A stretch of DNA of 64,000 nt from Lineus longissimus (GCF_910592395.1 NC_088316.1:6512001-6576000), one strand, 5' to 3'; counted from the stretch's first letter, positions 47,040-59,205 are shown. Notes: generated by a model from the sequence alone, not told the origin. Numbers and translations: made by a program.

Positions 47040-47905
47040 AAGCAATACATCCTCCTCCAATGATGATGATCGGGATGACCCCGTTCTAAAGTGCAAAAAA
47101 ATCATTGATGTATGGTTTGATTTTAATGATAACCAGCTTATCTATTTCCCAAGATCTTGCGTTCAACGAAAAAAGATGCCTTCGAGTAGCCTTACTGCTT
47201 GGTTAATTAGAAAGTAGATTAAAGAGCGAGAACAAATTAAATTAATCTGATTAAAGAATAGCGTGTATTGGTAACTAATAAGTTGAAAAAAATCACAGCG
47301 GTGATATTCCCACATCTCTAAAAACGTCCCACTGGTAACCTGTCGTCATGTTTCATGTAGGTTATAAAATTGCTTTAGGCGGGACAGAATGTGAGCTGCT
47401 TCTAACGATGGCCGCAGTGCAACATTGGATATCATCGGGGACTCGGAACGCTGCGTTATTAAGACGTCATTCATTTGCTTTGAAACTAATTCGGAATAAA
47501 GACTAATCTTTCCCCAAATGATGGATTTTTACAATCGCAAAATGACAGCAATTTTAACTCTAAAAGCATTATTTATATCAAGTTGCAAATGTTTTGAGAG
47601 ACCAATCTGTGGTCTGAGTTATCGCTTTAGAAAACCGATTCAATTTCATCGTACAACATGCGCAGTAAATCTAGTCCTACAGATTCAAACATAATTGCTT
47701 CAATAAACCTCCATTTTATGAGCCTTGTTTGATTGAAATCAGGAAGAGTTATGTTTGAAGTTTTTCCACTAAAAGTTCAAAAGCCACAGTGAGCTGATGA
47801 GATGGAGCTCTTACCAATGCAAAATTCGATATTCGACAACCTCCTTATTGCTGGATTTATAGAACAAGGGATTCGAGACAAGCTTCTTTATTGTGCTTTT
47901 TCGAG
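47040..47905. other. Intergenic, nothing recognised
   Basis: AT-rich, no open frame of note and no repeat seen. Confidence 0.4.
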
Positions 47906-47914
47906 GTGTTGATA

Positions 47915-48275
47915 ATAGCATTCCGCGAAGATAAGGTCACTGCAGCTGCTGCCCTCTAATTCCCCATCGCTGAATTACAGGCAATATCGGACAAACATGC
48001 GGTTTCGTAATGGATTCAGGCTTTCTAACTAGGGCAGTTAGATTCAATCTGGCACATGTCCGAGTGTTGGAAATACTACATAATTGTTCTGAATATTTCT
48101 CTCTCTGACTCTATGGTATCATTCATGCTAAAAACAATGCAGGGTCAAAGATAATTGACTTTGAAATAAGCTCAAATGCGTAGAAATAAGTGTCAATGTC
48201 ACGTGACTAAAACGTCATCAATATCTTATGCAAATGACCTTGTGAGCTATAAATAGTAACTTCGCGGAATGCTAT
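47915..48275. mobile_element. Short inverted-repeat element, possible 6-bp duplication
   Basis: ATAGCATTCCGCGAAG at the left end is repeated without change, inverted, at the right end. TTGATA lies outside both ends (47909-47914 and 48276-48281). AAGGTCA also recurs, inverted, a little further in. 361 bp, no coding capacity. Confidence 0.6.
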
Positions 48276-48453
48276 TTGATACAGAACTTGCTTGATAATT
48301 GAAAAGTGGGCAGAAACCGCCTGATTTAGGATTTCGGGTTTCAAATTTCCTTTTCTTTTTCTTTTATTTCGTACTTGAGTACAAATTGTATATACAGTAA
48401 TAATATCGAAGTGGTATATATACGGATCAAATTTGATCTGGTATCTAATCCTT

Positions 48454-49158
48454 TCAATTGCTTGCAGAGCCAGTTAGCACTGACAGATATGCGAACCTTG
48501 CCAACGACAAAATCATTTCTTCTACATCGTATTTAGTAGAAAGCAATACCACGAATCTGAAGACACCAATGACATGTAGATTGACCGCTGAAGAATACTT
48601 GTTGGTCAGGCTGAGTGTGCGCTCTGTTTGGTGTGTGCCGAGAGGACCACATCGTTTACTTATAGCGTTTGTGCTTAAGAGTGTAACATACTCATCAATC
48701 ATGTCAGTGCATGGGATGATATGTTGACCCATGTCCTCAAAAGCAATACGACTGCATGCTCTGAAGACACCTATCATACTGAGCAGAAGATGATTGCGAG
48801 TATAAAGTTCGCATTTTGTGCAAGTTGATAGATCTGAACTAATATCATACATGTAAGAAAAACTACTCCGAATATAAGAAGCTAATAATGACGGTCCTGG
48901 ACACTTAACGTTGCCTCGACGAGTAGAAAAGCGCGACTTGACAAAGACCTTGTCCGACTGGATCATTCGGGAAACTATTGAGAAACCATCATCATGGCAA
49001 CAAGTTGTTGAGAAACTTAATGCAGCAGTATCATAAGCTTCGATTGCTATGTCCTTGCAGTTTCGAGTAGGGCACATCAAAGGTCGTTGGTTATGTAAGC
49101 AGGCATCTGGGTAACAATGCATACATGTCACATGAACGCCTGTCAATGAACTGACCAT
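48454..49158 (-). CDS. Unrecognised cysteine-rich protein, 234 codons
   Basis: The second longest ATG-started frame in the window, from ATG at 49158 to a stop at 48454. I do not recognise the family. The N-terminal third has a cysteine pattern TCMHCYPDAC, then MCPTRNC, then TTCCHDD; this spacing is loosely like a Ly6/three-finger domain, which often ends in CC-x2-D. A later pair CTKC and further single cysteines follow. There is no signal peptide at the chosen start and no clear transmembrane segment, so if it is secreted an upstream exon would be needed; however, the DNA just before the ATG is A-rich and a poor acceptor. A frame this long is unlikely by chance in such AT-rich DNA, but it may also be a remnant. 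Cellular role unknown. Confidence 0.4.
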   Translation of the reverse strand: MVSSLTGVHVTCMHCYPDACLHNQRPLMCPTRNCKDIAIEAYDTAALSFSTTCCHDDGFSIVSRMIQSDKVFVKSRFSTRRGNVKCPGPSLLASYIRSSFSYMYDISSDLSTCTKCELYTRNHLLLSMIGVFRACSRIAFEDMGQHIIPCTDMIDEYVTLLSTNAISKRCGPLGTHQTERTLSLTNKYSSAVNLHVIGVFRFVVLLSTKYDVEEMILSLARFAYLSVLTGSASN

Positions 49159-49164
49159 GAGGTT

Positions 49165-50910
49165 TTTTTCAGTTAAGTTCTCAAGTTAAATAATTTTCAC
49201 TACGATCAGCGCTAGTCTGCAATATAGACTTTGCACTGCACTCTATCTCTTTTAAAATGCATTGAAGAGTCTTTAATCCTTCCTCCGGGTTCCCCGGTTT
49301 CCTCCTTACTGACATTAAAATCGCCCAATACGGTTTCTGGGGCGATAATACCCTTGTGGATTGTGCCAATTTAACTGAAATATGACTTAAACGTTTATTA
49401 CAGGTGCGTGACCCAACGACGTTCGCGATGGATCTGTCAAGTTTTGCCCTCGGCGTGAACTCGAGAGGTCCAAAAGTTTCGCGAGCTTGTTATTCGTGCT
49501 AAAAATAGCAAACAACGCGATTTTTTACTACTTCAGAGTTTTACTCCTAAAAGCGTCCAACACTTTCCGAAAAAATTACAATTTTTGGTGGATAACCGGC
49601 ACATTGAACATCGTTTGCAAGTTTCTGCATATACTTTTTACCGGGACCAATTTGCAGAGCAATTCATTTGGAACTTGCCAATGCACACTAGTCTTCTGCC
49701 TATCAGTCACAGCATGCAGAGTATTCACCGTCAGTGCATTTCAAGTGGCGCCATTATGGTGACAGCGTCTGGATTAATTATTCACGCAACATGATAACAA
49801 ATCCATCAGTACGGATTACCTCTCGTGAGCACAGGCTGGGCACTCTACGGATTAATTTCTTATAGCTTCTGCAATGTTTCAAATGACCGTATGGAGACGA
49901 TTTACTTGAATGATGGCACGCAAATGTCGTGGTTAATTTATAGAAGTTATGAGTGAATGGGGAGGCTGTTAGGAATGCATTTTATAGTTTCTACAACTTG
50001 AAGTTCCAGGCCTTGTCTCAATGGAATCTACATGTACGGTGTCAAGGTCATGGCCGAGGACGAGATACAATCGGAAACATGTGCCACGATGATCAACGCC
50101 GACATCATGCGATAAAAAAAGAATAACTGCCCGAGTGTTTGATCCGAGTCACCATATCGCACGATTTTTTTTCTTCTCCTGCCTCAGAAAGCTCGAGACC
50201 GAAGGTCGGGGAAAATTAACGAGTATACGACACATTTTCATATCATTATACCACATCTATTCCCAGAAATACCAAGAAAATGTTGATTAAAATTATTTGT
50301 GATTTTTTGTTCAAAAATATTTTTCGGCCAAAAATCTCTAATGACGTGAATGTAAGTTTCAGGCAACGACTTAACGCCGAAAGCCAACAGTGGGAGAATT
50401 TCAACGTAATGTCATAACAAAAGAAAGCAATCAATATGACGGGAAGTTGTAAAAGGGCTTTCCGGTTACGATTAGTGCAACCGCAGATTGCATCCTAGCT
50501 CGTGCGGTAATTCTTTATCGCATAATTTTTTTTGTTTAAAACATGAAAGAGATTTCATCTTGAATGATCAACTGATGTGGTAGACATGAACTGCTAAAAA
50601 ACGGTCGTCCCTAGCAGCAACACAAGAATACAAAGGCAAGTGACGGCTGATGCGCTTGCTCTTCTGGTCTCGACAGCATTTCATAAGTTCACACTTGGTC
50701 ACTCATAGTAGCGGGCGGGTGGTTTTAAAAGAACAGCCATAATGTCGTGGGCTAATATGACTATACGTGTAGGGCTACGAGTCTTTTTATGTACGCGCGC
50801 ATTAAACCATGGGGGATGTCATAATATTATACATTGGTGTTCATCAATTTACATGAGTTTACCAGAGACAGACAGGTTTCAGACAGCTTTGCTTTGCAGA
50901 GAGTAGACAG
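49165..50910. other. Intergenic, no gene recognised
   Basis: Frames of 60-90 codons only, mutually overlapping at 49487-49794, without domains. Confidence 0.35.
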
Positions 50911-50915
50911 CACGA

Positions 50916-51047
50916 ATGAGAATACTAGGCCTGATGCGAGTTTTGGTGATTTTCGTTTTGACAATTTTCGCTCTTGTTTGTGAAGCGGAGGAAGAGAACG
51001 ATGTAGAGGGTTTAGAGTTTTTGTCCCAGCCTGAAGATGAGGACTGA
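50916..51047 (+). CDS. Candidate small secreted peptide or first exon
   Basis: A 43-codon frame from ATG at 50916 to TGA at 51045-51047. Residues 1-22 (MRILGLMRVLVIFVLTIFAL, then VC) form a textbook signal peptide: two arginines, a long hydrophobic core, and small residues before a likely cut after CEA. The remaining 19 residues are strongly acidic (EEENDVEGLEFLSQPEDED). An AT-rich TATTATA word lies at about 50824-50830, near 90 bases upstream of the ATG. It could be a tiny secreted protein, or exon 1 of a precursor whose pro-region is acidic; no second exon was recognised. The opposite-strand frame over the same bases is a shadow. Confidence 0.4.
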   Translation: MRILGLMRVLVIFVLTIFALVCEAEEENDVEGLEFLSQPEDED

Positions 51048-51721
51048 ATTGACATGCACAACGTAGAAATGCACTACAATCAATCGCGATGCAATCGGTG
51101 TTGTTCGTTTCGTAATGTTGATTCTACCCAATGCCCAACTATAAAGAAGTGCAACAAAGAAAGTCCCCAATGAAACTGCATTAAATCAAGAACTTTCTTT
51201 ATTTTTTTTACGTCCCTTCAGGAAAAACTCAGTAAGTCATAGGGCCTGCAGCCAAGACTACATGATACAACTATTGAAATGCATTGCGTTCCTGAGCATG
51301 ATCTGCGCTATGGACATGCCATGTAGAAGCGGCTTCACCACCTTTCAATAGAAACTTATTGCAAACGACCTAATGAGCATAATGAACGCTCATTGAAATG
51401 GTTATGTTTATCCCACTTTCAAAGGCACAATTGCGAAACTATGACAATAATAGTGGCAGTACATTACTTAGCAAGTTGTGTCACATTCGGGATATGCCGG
51501 TAACATCTCATCTACTAGAATATGGCTATTACGTCCTGTTCAATTCATCAGCATTCAAATGACTACACATACCCCCACAGAAATCGGGAAACATCGGACT
51601 CAGAAAATTTGTCCTACACCCATGAAACGATATGGTAAGTGGGAGTTTCCCGTATTTCATCTCGTGATAAATACATAATTTATCCGTCGTAATAAAATCC
51701 GTACAAATTATTGGCTTAAAA

Positions 51722-51877
51722 CAATGATAATGATGTGAACGACCTATCGATTTAACGAGTTGTGTTTGTGAATTAGCTGCTAATTGCCGTGCCGACCAAT
51801 GATAATGATTTGATCATGAACGAGCAATCGATTTAATCAGTTCTGTTAGTGAATTAGCTGCTAATAGCCGTGCCAAA
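51722..51877. repeat. Direct tandem duplication of about 75-80 bp
   Basis: Copy 1 51722-51796 and copy 2 51797-51877 share CAATGATAATGAT, ATCGATTTAA, GTGAATTAGCTGCTAAT and GCCGTGCC; copy 2 has a small insertion. Confidence 0.75.
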
Positions 51878-53105
51878 CAAAATACCTCACCGTGTCAAGG
51901 CAAAAATACTCAACAGGTGAACCTAGCCTTAGATTTGAGGGTAGCCCTTAACTGGACTGGACCCCTGTATAGGCTTAAATAATTTGCAGTAACGTCAATG
52001 TGATATGAGGTTACGCCTAACACCGAACGAGCAATTCACAGGTTTTCAAACTGATGTTGCATCTCATGCAGACTTTAACCTTTGAACGGACAAAGTTGCG
52101 CATACACGGGAAAAATCAGAGCATTACATCCTATGTTAGCTTTTTTCGCCACAGCAATCAGAAAACCCCATAACATAGCCATACCACAGGGAAAGTCTCC
52201 AGTTGGGTTTACAGTCCATACACAAGTCACCTTTAGCAGCCTTGACTGCGTTTACTCGGAGAGGTGGTCAGCACTGACAGGGAGACGTGGAGAATCCTCG
52301 AAAGTTCGTTGCTGATTATACAAATACATGAGTCTTCTGCCTCAATGTCGATCCACATTAAAATACAGAAGTGATGTTTGTCTCATCGTTATCATTCAAA
52401 ACCTGCCTTCAGCATCATCGTATATTGCGCATGACATGCCACACCGCCATCAAGACATGCCACTCTATCATGTCGTCACCCGTTGTTCCGAATGACAAAA
52501 GGTATACCCTCTTGCACGTCTCCGGAATGTTCGGAATGATTCATATAATCAGTGAAAGACATACCAGCCTCATGAGACCACTTCAAAATTCCCTGGGCAT
52601 TTTAGTTTGAACGCATAAATACTATTCCATTTGTCGAACTGGGATCAAAGGCATTATCGTATTTTTCTTGCGGACAACCGGAGGTGACCGATGTGATACT
52701 AGTGGGAAAAGGATAATATAAAGCTTCTACCTTGTAATTGCTGATGAGACATGAAACAAATCTTAGTGCGCGCTGGATGTCTTGCGGCAAAAAGAATGAT
52801 TGGCTCTTTAAGCCATTGGTCGTAGACAACGGTCTTGCAATTTGGAGTATTCCATCTTAGGCGTTCTCCCCAGTGGTCTCCCATCGCCCTCAGACACATT
52901 TCTTTGAAACTAGAGTCAATGCAAAGCAAACCTCATCTACCATTTTATTTTATTTGACGATTGCTATGATACATTGCTATACCATCAAAACTATACGGTC
53001 GTACACCATTATTCTTGGACTACATGCACCCAACCCGGAGTCATAAAAGCCTGTCACACTATAGCGCAATGGCTACACGTTTTTGATGATTCAGGAAGAC
53101 AACCC

Positions 53106-53159
53106 TTTTTTTTCAATCATCTCTAATACGCATTTTTTTCAATCATCTCTGATACGCAT
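53106..53159. repeat. 27-bp direct tandem duplication
   Basis: TTTTTTTCAATCATCTCT-ATACGCA occurs twice in a row with one base change. Confidence 0.8.
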
Positions 53160-54383
53160 GTCTTCCAGTACAGTGACTGAACTAATTGAAGTGCACAGCC
53201 ATTAAAGGAACATAAAGTACACAACTTTTCGCCACGAAAAGTGAACGTGCATTCTGGCTGTGACTTTGTCGTGAAAAGACCAATTTATTTATGATAAACT
53301 TTCAGCATGGCCTACTGTAAGGAACATGAATTAGTATATGGTACATTTTAAGAACCCACATTTCGTTTCATCAGTACGTCTACTATGTTCTTTACAGTTC
53401 CCTGTTGCACGATCGAATATATTTACTGAGCGTATGCCTGCCACTATCAATGGTTTGCAGAGCCCATTGCCATGTTGGTAATTCGTGCACGATGTCTCCA
53501 CAATGATCATAGATAGATACTAATAAATTCCTTTTTGAAAAATCAGACTTCTCGTGAGGCGCTGGAGTGCCACTCCGCAGTGAAAAAATAACCTAGAAAT
53601 TGTTTATGGGACGGAAATCGGGATCTCTAAAAACACGTTTCGCCGTCTTTTAAGGAACTACGGAGTAGTCCGTAGAAAACACCGAGTGGGCTGGAAAGAA
53701 GCAACAAAAATGGCAATCAAGTATGAGGTTCGTAATCATGTTAATCAATTGCAGCTTGTTAACTGATCATAATTGGTCCCCTTAATTCTGTGGTAAGTGG
53801 TGGTGTTCATTGCGCATGTGTTGATGGACTTTGAGGAATTCCCTATGTCATATGACCTTCTCATTCTTCTTGCGGGAGAATTCGACAGATGTTTTTATTT
53901 CCGTTTATGTTAGTGTAAGGTATATTCCCGCCTTTTACAGCAGACCCATCACGTGGAGAGTTGTCGAACGACGTGCTGAGAACAGGCGTGTCATTTTGGG
54001 GAGAAGGGCACTACCGTTGCCGGCGTGTGGGCGGAGGATTTTGATGAGCGTTGATGTATAATCTGAAAGGAATTCATTGTCTTTTAATTTGCGTGCCAGA
54101 TAAGTCAGATAAAATATGTTTGAGCCTCCTTCCAATATGTGAATGAAATTGACAGTCATAGTCATAAAACACTCATCAATGGCATTAGGGAGGTCAATAT
54201 TTATGTTTACTTCGTATGTGACTAGAAGTACATTTGCACTAGTGTATGTGTGAAGGTGCTAGCGTGCAGTGTGCTTAACATGTGATACTGAGGTGAAACA
54301 TATAATTATACAACTTACTGATTTGATACACCAATACTAATACACTGAGAGCGTCAATAATAACATTTAGATATTGGGAGTTT

Positions 54384-54613
54384 TCAATACACGCAGAGGA
54401 GCTCAATGATCTCACTGGTTTCTGCGCGGGTTAGGAGGTCGTGTCCATAGTCTCTCAGATTCAAAAGTTTCCTAATCTGTGTTCCAACCTGTTTCACTCG
54501 TTCCTCGATTTGGGTACCAAAGTGAAGTATCAAATCTGCTGCAAGAGCATGTTTGTTGATATTGTACTTAGTACACAAGTGATTGATACTGTTGCTTAAT
54601 GGCGGTTTGCTCC
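54384..54613 (-). CDS. Probable terminal coding exon, unrecognised protein
   Basis: Minus strand. A pyrimidine-rich TGGCTAGTCCTTGCAG acceptor ends at 54614, and the frame is then open for 76 codons to TGA at 54386-54384. The protein segment (SKPPLSNSINHLCTKYNINK, later FGTQIEERVKQVGTQIRKLL, ending ELLCVY) is well balanced and looks helical and soluble. I cannot assign a family and found no upstream exon, so the rest of the gene would lie far to the right or the exon is a remnant. Confidence 0.35.
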
Positions 54614-54619
54614 CTGCAA

Positions 54620-55310
54620 GGACTAGCCACCAACCCAATTTCAAGTAATAACTTTACTACAAGAACGAGAAGGACTTGAACTCAGTGGTGCCACAATGGC
54701 ATGATGAGAGATTCTCTAAAGGTTGATTTGCGAAAATGACCAGATTGACAAAACACAAACATATTGTATCTGTCAATAAACGTTTTAATAATCAAATTGT
54801 TATTATATAATAGTGCTTTAGAAAGCCATTTCTGAAGTCGTATTTTAAGCCGTACTTTTACCACGGTGAACTGTGGATTTACCATGGTGAAAATGAGACA
54901 TGTTTTTCCAAAGGGGTAAGGCCAAACAGACACCTAATTGTTCAATTTGAATGGAGAAAGAATGGAAAAATGCCGATCACACCCAGTCTATCATAACACA
55001 TGACATTGGATCAATGGTCTGATAATACTCCCTCACCCCCCCCCCCCCCCCCCCAATTAAACATGTAAAAAAGTAACAACTTCTTTCACAATATACTAAA
55101 ACGACAAGTAGTAATTCATACTGACCACTTTGGAAGAGTGTGCAGTCTGTATGTGAGGATGTTTTAAACAATGCAGTCATGTACATGTAGATAGTGAATG
55201 CTACCGATTTAACAATCAGGTGGTTTATATTAGTACCAGGTACATGTGGTGAATTTAGTCGATCACATCAGGCAACATGTTCAAAACAACATAATATCAA
55301 ATATTATCAT
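54620..55310. other. Intergenic with a 19-base C tract
   Basis: No gene recognised. A run of 19 C residues lies at 55036-55054. Confidence 0.4.
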
Positions 55311-55316
55311 ATAATA

Positions 55317-55597
55317 CTGGATCCACTCACCAATAAGATCCGAAGCCCCACAATACCCGATTTCTGATACCGCCTCGACGGGTAGAGCCTAAACAACCGG
55401 GCATAATAGTAGGTCTTCGGCAGCCATAAAAGGGGTGGGATATCTTGTCTTCGTTTCTTCCAATTGGCGTTTCTGTAAAACCATGACTATTCATGACGAT
55501 TACGTTCTTAACCCTTGAATAGTTATCCCACCCCATCGAGGCGGTGGTACAAATCGGGCATTGTCGGGCTTCGGATCTTATTGGTGAGTGGATCCAG
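55317..55597. mobile_element. Mariner-type MITE with long inverted ends, copy 1
   Basis: The ends are perfect inverted repeats for more than 30 bases (starting CTGGATCCACTCACCAATAA), and pairing continues with changes through CCCGATTT and ACCGCCTCGA to about 65 bp. TA stands outside each end (55315-55316, 55598-55599). 281 bp, non-coding. Confidence 0.75.
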
Positions 55598-55604
55598 TAT
55601 GTAG

Positions 55605-57055
55605 TTTATTATCTATAGGCAATTTGTTGACATCATACCATGGCGGAGATATTGATTGGGATAGGTAAATGCAATATTCATAATCTGCGACAGGAAGTAA
55701 TTTCTCCTTATGTCGAACCTAATTTATCGAGTTCGTTGTCCGGTGATTATGAAGTTAATGAAAATGCAAAGTAGTCCTGATTAAGAAGGATCACGCAAAC
55801 ATAGTTTCTCATTATGGTCTGGACACAGATGGTCTCAGCCAATGTCGGCTAGTTGGTTAGTTTATGCAACCGTGCAATAAAAATTGAAAATGTGACGCTG
55901 TTGACGCTGTTAGAGAACCGTATTGAGCCCAAACCGTCTCCCGCGGGAGTATTTTGTTTGAAAAATTTACTAATTATAACTCATTGATGGATTCATGAAG
56001 TGTAAATAATTCATCTAATTGGTGAAATAGGACCAGTCTTGACTAATTGCGTTATCCGTTCATTGACCACCTGTCCATCCTCATCAGCAAGAAAGTTGCA
56101 TATCGGAAGCAGGAGGCTAAATGTCGACGACATTTTCCTGAAATGATGCACATTTGAAATAAGAACTTTGTCAGTATGAGGTGTATGAAGTTGGTCAAAA
56201 TAATCGCTTTATGCTCCAGGTATTAGGAGACAAAGTACCCCAGGGATTTGCGATTTCTCCTTGAGTTCTGATTACGGCTGTAGGTTCATGGCTGAAAAAC
56301 CGATGTTTCTGTTCCAAGGGTAAGTTCTTCACAGTAAAACATTGTGTCTTGACACTATGATTGATGCGACATATGCAACACAGTTAATGTTCAGGAAGAT
56401 ATAAAATCAACTTCAGCGTGAAGACAAACCAAGAAAACGCTTTTTTCCAGTAACGCTGTCTCGTTCCCTTGAGCGGTTTGCATGAAATGAAGCGTCAAAT
56501 TGAGTTTGTACTGGCAATGTAGCAGAAAAAAGGCTGAAAAGACCCAGTGAAAGAACTTGATAGACGCGTTGTCGACATCGCGGCACCGATCCGCGTATTG
56601 CCGGCCGCCTTTAGGAAAACAAATGACTTGGATGGCGTGCAGAAACGCTAACTCAATTGACGTTGATGCAGTTTTTGACTTGATTTCATTCGATCACGAC
56701 ATGTTTTAGTATTTTTGTGTTCATGCAGTGACAGACTCGTCACTGACCGATGGAAGAAGGACGATAATTACCATAGCTTGTTATTCTGCTGAGTACTCGG
56801 CTCACACCCTTGCTTGGTTTTGATCTCGAAGATTTTTGTGTCCCACTACTGATAAATTTAGATCGATAATCAGTTAGAAATTAGATTGATATACACGTTC
56901 GTATGTTTTTGTGAGGAACAGCAGCTATAAATCAACGTGACTTGCCATTAGAATCGACTGGTGCTGCATTTTCTTAAAGTGCATCATTTCGAGGCAATAT
57001 TCATACAGCATGGGTGCAACTTATACTGTAGTTAAAATAACAGCTTTGCTAATTA
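55605..57055. other. Intergenic, nothing recognised
   Basis: No open frame above background and no repeat seen. Confidence 0.4.
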
Positions 57056-57060
57056 CTCTA

Positions 57061-57415
57061 AAGCATCCACTCACCAATAAGATCCCAAGCCCGACAATAC
57101 CCAATTTCTACTCCCGCCTCGATTGGTCGAGCCTAAACAGCCGGGCATAATAGTAGGCCTTTCGCAGCCATAAATGGGGTGGGATATCTTGTCTTCATTT
57201 CTTCCAATTGGTCTTTAATTGCAATATGAAAAGTTCCGCTGTAGAGTCATGACCATTCATATCGATTACGTTGCTAACTCTTGAATAGATATCTCAACCC
57301 TTGTATGGCTGCGAAAGGCTTACCACTGTGTTCTGCTGTCTAAACTTTACCGATCGAGGCGGTGGTACAAATTGGGTATTGTCGGGCTTAGGATCTTATT
57401 TGCGAGTGGATCCAG
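57061..57415. mobile_element. Mariner-type MITE, diverged copy 2
   Basis: Same family as 55317-55597: TCCACTCACCAATAAGATCC at the left, inverted GGATCCACTCGCAAATAAGA at the right, AGCCTAAACA-CCGGGCATAA inside. The left tip is mutated (AAGCATCC for CTGGATCC). TA is present outside both ends. It is 355 bp because of an extra inner segment, and its right end almost touches the repeat family R array. Confidence 0.7.
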
Positions 57416-57440
57416 TAAAATGAACAAAGTTTTGAATTAT

Positions 57441-58604
57441 ATTTGTTTTACCAATCAGATTAGGCATAGATTCCCATGTTGCATGAATTTTGCCTCGAAA
57501 CGATGCTTTTTTGCTCAACGTCTAGGTGAGTCTGTACATTACCGCAGTGTACTTCGTCCGTCGACGTGGCCCTTTTCTAGGGCTATGAACTTGAAACTTT
57601 GTACACAGGACCCCTCTCGCCAAGCGACCTTTGACAATGAATTTCAGTCTGATCTGATTCTTAACTTGGCCACCAGGGGGCCAGAAGTGGAAACCAAAAA
57701 AGTGTGATATCTCTCTTATGAGTGACCCGTTTTCGATAAAAAATTTATGGTTGGTACTCATAGCAAGGATACATCACATATCATGCGGGTTTTTGATTTG
57801 ACCAAGTTTCAAGGTCACAAAGGTCAAATGGTGTATTGTATATTTGTTTTACCAATCAGATTGGGCATAGATTCCCATGTTGCATGAATTTTGCCACGAA
57901 ACGATGCTTTTTGGCTCAACGTCTTGGTGAGTCTGTACAATACCGCAGTGTCCTTCGTCCGTCGACGTGGCCCGTTTCTAGGGCTATGAACTTAAATCTT
58001 TGTACACAAGACCCCTCTAGTCAAGCGACCTCTGACGATGAATTTCAGTCTGATCTGATTCTTAACTTGGCTACCAGGGGGCCAGAAGTGGAAACCTAAA
58101 AAGTTTGATATCTCTCTTATGAGTGACCCGTTTTCGATAAATTTTTTATGGTTGGTACTCCTAGCAAGGATACATCACATAACATACGGGTTTTTGATTT
58201 GACCAAGTTTTCAAGGTCACAGAGGTCAAATGGTGTAAATTCGCCGTTTGATTGTAACTATGGCACGTTTCTTAACCGCTAACGCTATGAACTTGAAATT
58301 TGGTACACATTTCTCCGTACGTCATGTAACCTTGGACACCGAATTTCGATCCGATCTGATTCTCGACTTGGCCACCAGGAGGCCAAAATTTAAAAAGGGA
58401 AAAAGTGCAGTATCTTGCTTATTAGTGACTTGTTTTCGATGATATTTGTATTGTAGTTACTCCAAGCAACGATACATCACATGTCGTATCGACTTTGGTT
58501 TGACCTATATACTATACAAGTAGCATGTTTCTTAACCAGGATGAATTCCTAACCACCAAATATCTATACGGTGAGCACAACGGCCTTGGCCATTTCATTT
58601 TAAA
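57441..58604 (+). repeat. Dispersed tandem-type repeat family R, plus copy
   Basis: Two units 401 bp apart (57441 and 57842, each starting ATTTGTTTTACCAATCAGAT) are followed by a third unit of the type seen at 19862-20600 (TATGGCACGTTTCTTAACCG at about 58259) and by the same end, ATATCTATACGGTGAGCACA, near 58560-58580. All units carry GAATTTC-GTC-GATCTGATTCT-like sequence and GGCCACCAGG-GGCC. One frame reads RAMNLK-CTQDPS and EFQSDLILNLATRGPE in consecutive units. Confidence 0.7.
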
Positions 58605-58609
58605 ATGCA

Positions 58610-59200
58610 GCACCAGTCGGTGTGTGACGGGATCACCATAAATTTTATCTCAGTATACCTGTGACCAAGAATTAAAATAAAGACTAGTCTTTATGAATTC
58701 TTGCTGTGACGTGACAACAAATTTCCAACTGACTACAAGTGAGAAGATTTTCAATTGCATTTGAGGTAGGTAGATAGATATAATATTCACCACGTCACCT
58801 GTACGTAGTGGGCTTGCTCAGACATTCTAGGACGGGTGTGTGCCTGATATGAGAGGGAAGGACCCTATGCGCTATCTTGCCCAAATAAAAACTCTCTAGC
58901 GGCCGATCCCAACAAAGCGCTTATTGCACTATTTGGAGGTACATGACACCACGATGTTCGAATGCATTGGCACGCTGCCCCATATCTGCGACAACTCACC
59001 AGAGCTTGGATACCTGCCGTTCAGGAATGAAGTATAGGCTGAGTCAAGACTCTGGTGGTATAAGCAAGGTTTATTTGGAATTCCTTTAATTCAGAATACG
59101 CTGGAGTCAATGCGTTATGCAAAAAGATACCATCCGTTGGTTAATGTTCAAAATTCAGAATAGAGGTACCAACATTTCGATTCATGGTCTGACAATTCCT
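58610..59200. other. Intergenic, nothing recognised
   Basis: No gene or repeat that I can support. Confidence 0.4.
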
Positions 59201-59205
59201 TGATT

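Larger units (their letters stand above)
51050..54380. other. Long stretch, two small tandem duplications, no gene named
   Basis: Duplications at 51722-51877 and 53106-53159 are listed separately. On the minus strand two overlapping frames at 52602-52929 look protein-like in composition and are bounded by a possible acceptor and a CAAG-GTAGAA donor, but no family is recognisable. Confidence 0.35.

Noticed and set aside
52602-52929. Overlapping minus-strand frames with possible splice sites as an exon
   Set aside because: Composition is protein-like but two frames compete, no domain is recognisable and no partner exon was found.
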